In this document: in pieces, positions 60,293 to 64,000 of the stretch
Layout: every line of letters begins with the position of its first letter
How positions within the stretch are numbered: position 1 is the stretch's first letter
Assembly (NCBI RefSeq): GCF_014262665.1
Contig: NZ_CP046883.1
Span: 2,046,001-2,110,000 of the forward strand
Direction of reading: 5' to 3'
Source of the DNA: Corynebacterium anserum
GTDB taxonomy: Bacteria > Actinomycetota > Actinomycetes > Mycobacteriales > Mycobacteriaceae
Length of the DNA stretch: 64,000 nt
Position numbers and translations under genes: made by a program
Notes under the pieces: model-generated
What the model saw: only the letters and a program-made list of their open reading frames with translations
The model's database searches: none
Told to the model about the DNA's origin: nothing

Positions 60293-61561
60293 TTAGGCCT
60301 CCAACGCCTCGATGGTGGCTAGCAGAACACAAGTAGCAAAACCATTCATTGCTACGTCGAGCTGTTCAATGCTTGGCATGGACGGCGCGAGGCGAAGATT
60401 TCGGTCATGGGGGTCCTTTTTCAGTGGGTATGTAGAACCCGCAGCCGTCAAAGCCACGCCTGCTTCCTTGGCCAGCTGAACCACCCGCGAAGCGGTGCCG
60501 TCTACAAGGTCCACGGAGATGAAGTATCCGCCGGTCGGCTCAGTCCACTCGGCAACGTTGTACTCAGATAGGCGGTCGTTAAGGATCTCCACCACGCGCT
60601 GGAACTTTGGACCAAGGGAGCCAGCGTGCTTACGCATGACCGCACGAACTCCCTCTGCTGTCCCGAAGTATTCATAGTGAGCGAGCTGATTCACCTTATT
60701 TGGACCGATGCCACGGATGTTCGCGATCTTGCCGTACCATTCCAGGTTGGCCTTGGAGGAAGCAAAGAATGCCACACCAGCGCCGGCCAAAGTGATCTTG
60801 GAAGTGGAGGACATGAACCAGAACCGGTTGGGGTTACCAGCCTTTTCGGCGATCCCCAAGATGTCGATGATCGGCGGAAACTCGTCATTCAGAACGTGCA
60901 CCGCATAAGCGTTATCCCATACGATGCGGAAGTCCGGAGCTGCGGTCTCCATCGAGGCCAGTTCCTTAGCGACCTCCTCGGTGATAGTCACGCCCGTTGG
61001 GTTAGCGAACATTGGTACGGTCCACATACCCTTCACGGCTGGATCCTTCACCAGCTCGCGCACAGCATTCACATCGGGGCCAGTCTCTGTCCACGGCACG
61101 GTGACCATCTCAAAACCGAAGAGTTCCGTGATGGAGTGGTGGCGGTCATAACCAGGCACCGGGCAGATCCACTTGAGTCCCTCTTCAACGGACCAGGGCC
61201 GTGGTGAGTCGTTATTGCCAAAAGTGTAAGACCAGCTAATCAGGTCGAACATAATGTTCAGGGACGATGCATCGCCCGCCACAATGTTCTCAGCTGGAAC
61301 GCCGATCAACTCACCCCACAGTTCGCGCAACTCTGCGATTCCGTTCAAGCCACCGTAATTGCGCACATCCACACCCCCCGGGGTGATGTACTTGTCTCCT
61401 GGAAGGCTTAATAGATCAGTGGCGAAGTCCAACTGCTCTGGGCTGGGTTTACCCCGAGTCAGATCCAGGTTCAGCCCCGCTGACTTGAGTTCCTCATATG
61501 CGGCGGTAACTTCTGCTTTGGCGGCAAGGAGTTGTTCCTTATTGACGTTATCGAGCTTCAT
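60293..61561 (-). CDS. aspT: Aspartate aminotransferase (AspT, Rv3722c-like)
   Basis: 422 residues, PLP-dependent subgroup-Ic-like aminotransferase found in corynebacteria and mycobacteria. GKPSPEQLDFATDLLSLPG at the N-terminus, MWTVPMFANPTGVT, IVWDNAYAVH (Asp and Tyr contacts), PLP Lys in SSTSKITLAGAG, and C-terminal Arg in NLRLAPSMPS. It makes aspartate from oxaloacetate, feeding the lysC/asd pathway encoded in this window. The SRP RNA gene lies upstream. Confidence 0.94.
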   Translation of the reverse strand: MKLDNVNKEQLLAAKAEVTAAYEELKSAGLNLDLTRGKPSPEQLDFATDLLSLPGDKYITPGGVDVRNYGGLNGIAELRELWGELIGVPAENIVAGDASSLNIMFDLISWSYTFGNNDSPRPWSVEEGLKWICPVPGYDRHHSITELFGFEMVTVPWTETGPDVNAVRELVKDPAVKGMWTVPMFANPTGVTITEEVAKELASMETAAPDFRIVWDNAYAVHVLNDEFPPIIDILGIAEKAGNPNRFWFMSSTSKITLAGAGVAFFASSKANLEWYGKIANIRGIGPNKVNQLAHYEYFGTAEGVRAVMRKHAGSLGPKFQRVVEILNDRLSEYNVAEWTEPTGGYFISVDLVDGTASRVVQLAKEAGVALTAAGSTYPLKKDPHDRNLRLAPSMPSIEQLDVAMNGFATCVLLATIEALEA

Positions 61562-61711
61562 AGTCTTTTCCAGCCTCCTTCAACGTGCCATACGCTGGTT
61601 TTTGGGCGCGCTGACCTGATGGACGGTTTGTCTGTGCCGAGTTTAGCCGTTTCACCGGATATTAGCTTGCGGGGGTCACGCCCAACTCATTGTCGTACAG
61701 GCGTAAAGCAT

Positions 61712-61814
61712 AAAAAAAGGGGACCCCGCGCACCCGGTAGAGCTCACTGACCCTTGCTGCATTCCTGCCCTGGGGGAGTTCATGAGATAGCCGCCGCACG
61801 GAATCCGGGCTCCA
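61712..61814 (-). ncRNA. ffs: 4.5S RNA (bacterial signal recognition particle RNA)
   Basis: The minus strand contains the conserved core CAGGGCAGGAATGCAGCAAG and GGTCAGTGAGCTC, with self-complementary ends (GGAGCCCGG..., ...CGGGGTCCCC) and a terminal run of seven Ts. About 100 nt. Exact 5' end uncertain by a few bases. It is the RNA of the Ffh particle. Confidence 0.95.
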
Positions 61815-61946
61815 TCGTAGCATGCCGCGCATAGAACGTTTCATCGCATATCTCCTATCCACTATCTCGGGGAGATTTTGCTCCACCGGGCTTCATTGTG
61901 TAACCTGTGCGGAGTACACGGGAGCTCCGGCTCAAGTGTCCGACAT

Positions 61947-62035
61947 GGAGGATTCGACTAGCGGCCTATGTCACACGCCTGGAACGCGTGCGGGAGTTAC
62001 ATCCCTCAGGGGTTCAAATCCCCTATCCTCCGCCA
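61947..62035 (+). tRNA. tRNA-Ser (anticodon GGA)
   Basis: 89 nt with CCA. Acceptor stem GGAGGAT / ATCCTCC, anticodon arm CACGC-CTGGAAC-GCGTG with GGA, long variable arm GGGAGTTACATCCC and GGTTCAAATCC T-arm. Confidence 0.97.
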
Positions 62036-62040
62036 TGAAC

Positions 62041-62068
62041 AAAGACCCCGGTTTTAACCGGGGTCTTT
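62041..62068. terminator. Perfect hairpin after tRNA-Ser
   Basis: AAAGACCCCGG / CCGGGGTCTTT, 11-bp stem with a six-base loop (62041-62068). Short T/A flanks on both strands. It lies between tRNA-Ser and the convergent lipoprotein gene, so it is probably a bidirectional terminator. Confidence 0.8.
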
Positions 62069-62122
62069 GCGATTCTCGTCTCCATAACTCTTAGCCTTCT
62101 CTTAGCCTAGAGCTGTCCTCGT

Positions 62123-62809
62123 CTACTGATCACGTTTCTCACGCGCCTGCTTTTCGTGATTATCACGTTCTTTCCGCTGGGCACGCTCAGCTTCCTTCTG
62201 AGCTTTCTCACGCTTTTCACGCACCTCACCCAACGCGTTACGTAACGCCGACGGATCAACTTGCCAGTCGTCTTTTCTGTGTGGCTTCACGAAAGGCAGC
62301 TTCAGATCGGCCGGCCACCAACCCGCGATGTCAATATCGTTGTCTTGGGCTGGGCCACAGAAATTTACGTCGCCTACCTTCAGACTGTGAGTTTCTACGT
62401 CGCCGGCACTGTTGCGCATATAAAGGTACTGGTAGTCATCGCGTTCGGACGTATCTTCCGCCTGATCTGGTTGAATACCCAGCTGTTGCGCTATCGTCGC
62501 AGCATCTGTGCGTGGACATTGCACGCTAAACTCCGCCCACTGACCTCCATAGAGATCTTGGACGGAGGCCTCTGAGTACTGCGTTCTATTGTCGTCCAAG
62601 TAACGCGTGACGTCTGTTCCGCACCCCGTGAGAACCACCGACGCCACCAACCCAACCCCCGCAACCATTACTTTCCGCTGATGGCCCTCACGCAACCGCA
62701 GTCGATCTTTTCTTCGTCTCACCACATCCACAAATATATCCCGTCCAGCATGCTGAGTAGTGCCTGTTCGGGGCAGGTGCCTACTTCTTCTCATCATCCC
62801 ATCTCGCAA
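62123..62809 (-). CDS. Putative lipoprotein with charged C-terminal helix
   Basis: 228 residues as listed, though translation may begin later, at one of the GTG codons about 30 residues in (VRRRKDRLRLREG). A basic n-region and hydrophobic VMVAGVGLVASVVLTGCG form a lipoprotein signal with lipobox LTGC. The mature part has two Cys (VQCPRTD, VNFCGP), which could form a disulfide. The last about 35 residues are a Lys/Glu/Arg-rich helix (REKREKAQKEAERAQRKERD). No family recognised. Confidence 0.7.
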   Translation of the reverse strand: MRDGMMRRSRHLPRTGTTQHAGRDIFVDVVRRRKDRLRLREGHQRKVMVAGVGLVASVVLTGCGTDVTRYLDDNRTQYSEASVQDLYGGQWAEFSVQCPRTDAATIAQQLGIQPDQAEDTSERDDYQYLYMRNSAGDVETHSLKVGDVNFCGPAQDNDIDIAGWWPADLKLPFVKPHRKDDWQVDPSALRNALGEVREKREKAQKEAERAQRKERDNHEKQAREKRDQ

Positions 62810-62823
62810 TTCTCCCCCGGTAG

Positions 62824-62915
62824 CCTTTGCCCCGCGCTTATTAGAGAACCATCGGTGAAAAACTCACAGGACAACGCAGCGCTCCCTTTGCCCCGCGCTT
62901 ATTAGAGAACCATCG
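62824..62915. repeat. 31-bp direct repeat at the antiporter gene end
   Basis: Identical 31-bp copies at 62824-62854 and 62885-62915. The second spans the last codons (AMVL) and stop of the antiporter gene on the minus strand; the first is a copy lying 61 bp further downstream in the intergenic region. Confidence 0.92.
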
Positions 62916-63999
62916 CAGCAATCCAGCCAGAGATGAGAAGGGGAATATTGTAGTGAATAAATGTTGGGATCACCGAATCACGGATGTGGTCGTGCTGACC
63001 ATCCGCATTCAGACCCGCTGTCGGCCCCAAGGTGGAGTCAGAAGCTGGTGAACCTGCGTCACCAAGAGCTCCAGCCGCACCAATAATTGCCACCGTAGCG
63101 GCGGGAGAAAAGCCCAAGGTGGTGCATAGGGGGACGTAAATTGTTGCGATAATCGGCAGGGTAGAAAATGACGAACCAATTCCCATGGTGACCACCAGGC
63201 CAACCACCAGCATGGCCATTGCAGCAGCGGCCTTATTGGCACCAAACATCTCGGCGGAGGCATTCACTAGACCCTCAACTTCACCGGTAGCGTTCATGAC
63301 GGATGCAAAGCCCTGGGCGGTGATCATAATGAAACCAATCAACGCCATCATCCGCATACCAGAAGTGAACACATCGTCTGCCTCCCGCCAGTTCACTGCG
63401 CCGGTCAGCATGAAGATAGCCAAACCGACCAGAGCACCAATCAGCAGCGAGTCAGCCTCAGTACCTAACTGTTGCATGACCACCTGCACAACAAATGTGG
63501 CAATCACCGCGACAATAGCCACGCTGATCTTGTACGTTGAAATGCTCTCCTCTTGCTTCACGTCAGCGATCGGGAGATCTTCGTAAACGCGAGGCTTGCG
63601 ATAGGACACAAAAGCGGCGACCAGCAGGCCAGCCAACATTCCCAGAGCAGGAATGCCCATGACGTGCATGATATCGATGGAGGAAGTATCCATCCCGGCT
63701 GATTTGATGTTGCCCAACAAAATTTCATTCAAGAAGATATTGCCGAAGCCCACGGGAATGTACATATACGTGGTGACCAGGCCAAAGGTCAGTACGCAGG
63801 CGATTAACCGGCGATCCAACTTCAGGCGATTCATCACAGCTAAAAGCGGCGGAATAATCAATGGAATGAATGCAATGTGAACCGGAATAAGGTTTTGCGA
63901 CATAATGGCCATCGCCAAAATACCCGCGATCATGAGCCATTTGGTTACGCCCACAGCCTTGGACACAGTGCCCGGATCATCAGTTCCGAGTTTGGCCAT
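62902..63999 (-). CDS. Na+/H+ antiporter family (YuiF/NhaC-like) membrane protein, 5' end likely beyond window
   Basis: At least 365 residues with about ten hydrophobic helices (e.g. [35 protein letters not shown]). Conserved [17 protein letters not shown] and [18 protein letters not shown] resemble the ion-translocation signatures of the NhaC/YuiF antiporters. The Met at 63999 is at the window edge, and the family is usually about 440 residues, so the true start probably lies outside. Ion specificity is not determinable. Confidence 0.8.
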   Translation of the reverse strand: MAKLGTDDPGTVSKAVGVTKWLMIAGILAMAIMSQNLIPVHIAFIPLIIPPLLAVMNRLKLDRRLIACVLTFGLVTTYMYIPVGFGNIFLNEILLGNIKSAGMDTSSIDIMHVMGIPALGMLAGLLVAAFVSYRKPRVYEDLPIADVKQEESISTYKISVAIVAVIATFVVQVVMQQLGTEADSLLIGALVGLAIFMLTGAVNWREADDVFTSGMRMMALIGFIMITAQGFASVMNATGEVEGLVNASAEMFGANKAAAAMAMLVVGLVVTMGIGSSFSTLPIIATIYVPLCTTLGFSPAATVAIIGAAGALGDAGSPASDSTLGPTAGLNADGQHDHIRDSVIPTFIHYNIPLLISGWIAAMVL

Positions 64000-64000
64000 T

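Overview
The window is a chromosomal segment of a Corynebacterium-like actinobacterium (suborder Corynebacteriales) of moderate, mid-50s % GC by eye. I base this on the 227-residue GlxR, a lysC gene with a conserved internal beta-subunit start, a sigC/katA divergent pair, a mrpA-B fused antiporter operon, MurT/GatD and a 2Fe-2S type coproporphyrin ferrochelatase. Gene order matches from memory two conserved blocks of Mycobacterium tuberculosis: topA to ponA2 (about Rv3646c-Rv3683) and asd-lysC-leuA to aspT (about Rv3708c-Rv3722c). The species cannot be named from the sequence alone.

Layout. 1-3.5 kb: topA (3' end cut by the window edge) and cspA. 3.7-7.6 kb: an SftH/MrfA-type helicase and a secreted lipase broken by a one-base frameshift. 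7.7-12.3 kb: a compact minus-strand Tad/Flp pilus-like operon (CpaE-like, TadA ATPase, fused TadB-TadC, Flp-type pilin, two TadE-like proteins), followed by a plus-strand HAD-IB phosphatase. 13.4-22.5 kb: a degenerate Fic-like protein, a holin-X type membrane protein, an alpha/beta hydrolase, the nth-tlpA-nudix-marP operon, glxR, an MBL-fold hydrolase, ridA, a 50-residue DUF4177 protein and a WhiB4-type regulator. 23-26.7 kb: a class A PBP, a metallophosphoesterase and tRNA-Pro(CGG). 27-34.1 kb: a six-gene Mrp Na+/H+ antiporter operon with a strong terminator. 34.3-38.5 kb: ohr, katA, sigC and cpfC. 38.5-43.2 kb: asd and lysC, a DMT transporter and thiF. 

43.2-49.9 kb is a thiamine operon ordered thiE-thiO-(island)-thiS-thiG-thiF on the minus strand. 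It is headed by a TPP riboswitch and interrupted between thiO and thiS by about 3.8 kb of decayed, lower-GC DNA. That island holds a frameshifted ribbon-helix-helix gene, an IS3-family transposase remnant, one intact orphan gene and remnant minus-strand reading frames. 50-56.9 kb: leuA with a leucine attenuator leader, a DnaQ/BRCT-like protein with a degenerate exonuclease motif, murT-gatD, recR and ybaB. 57-64 kb: dnaX, a conserved hypothetical, aspT, the 4.5S SRP RNA, tRNA-Ser(GGA), a lipoprotein and the 3' part of a Na+/H+ antiporter-family gene.

Two themes stand out beyond ordinary annotation. First, short two-copy duplications (25-37 bp), mostly perfect, recur in intergenic DNA and at gene ends. 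Second, several conserved genes carry degenerate catalytic or metal-binding motifs (DnaQ-like, Fic-like, alpha/beta hydrolase, MurT zinc ribbon, ThiF zinc site). I saw no CRISPR array, prophage or intact mobile element, and no complete, clearly new defence-type system.
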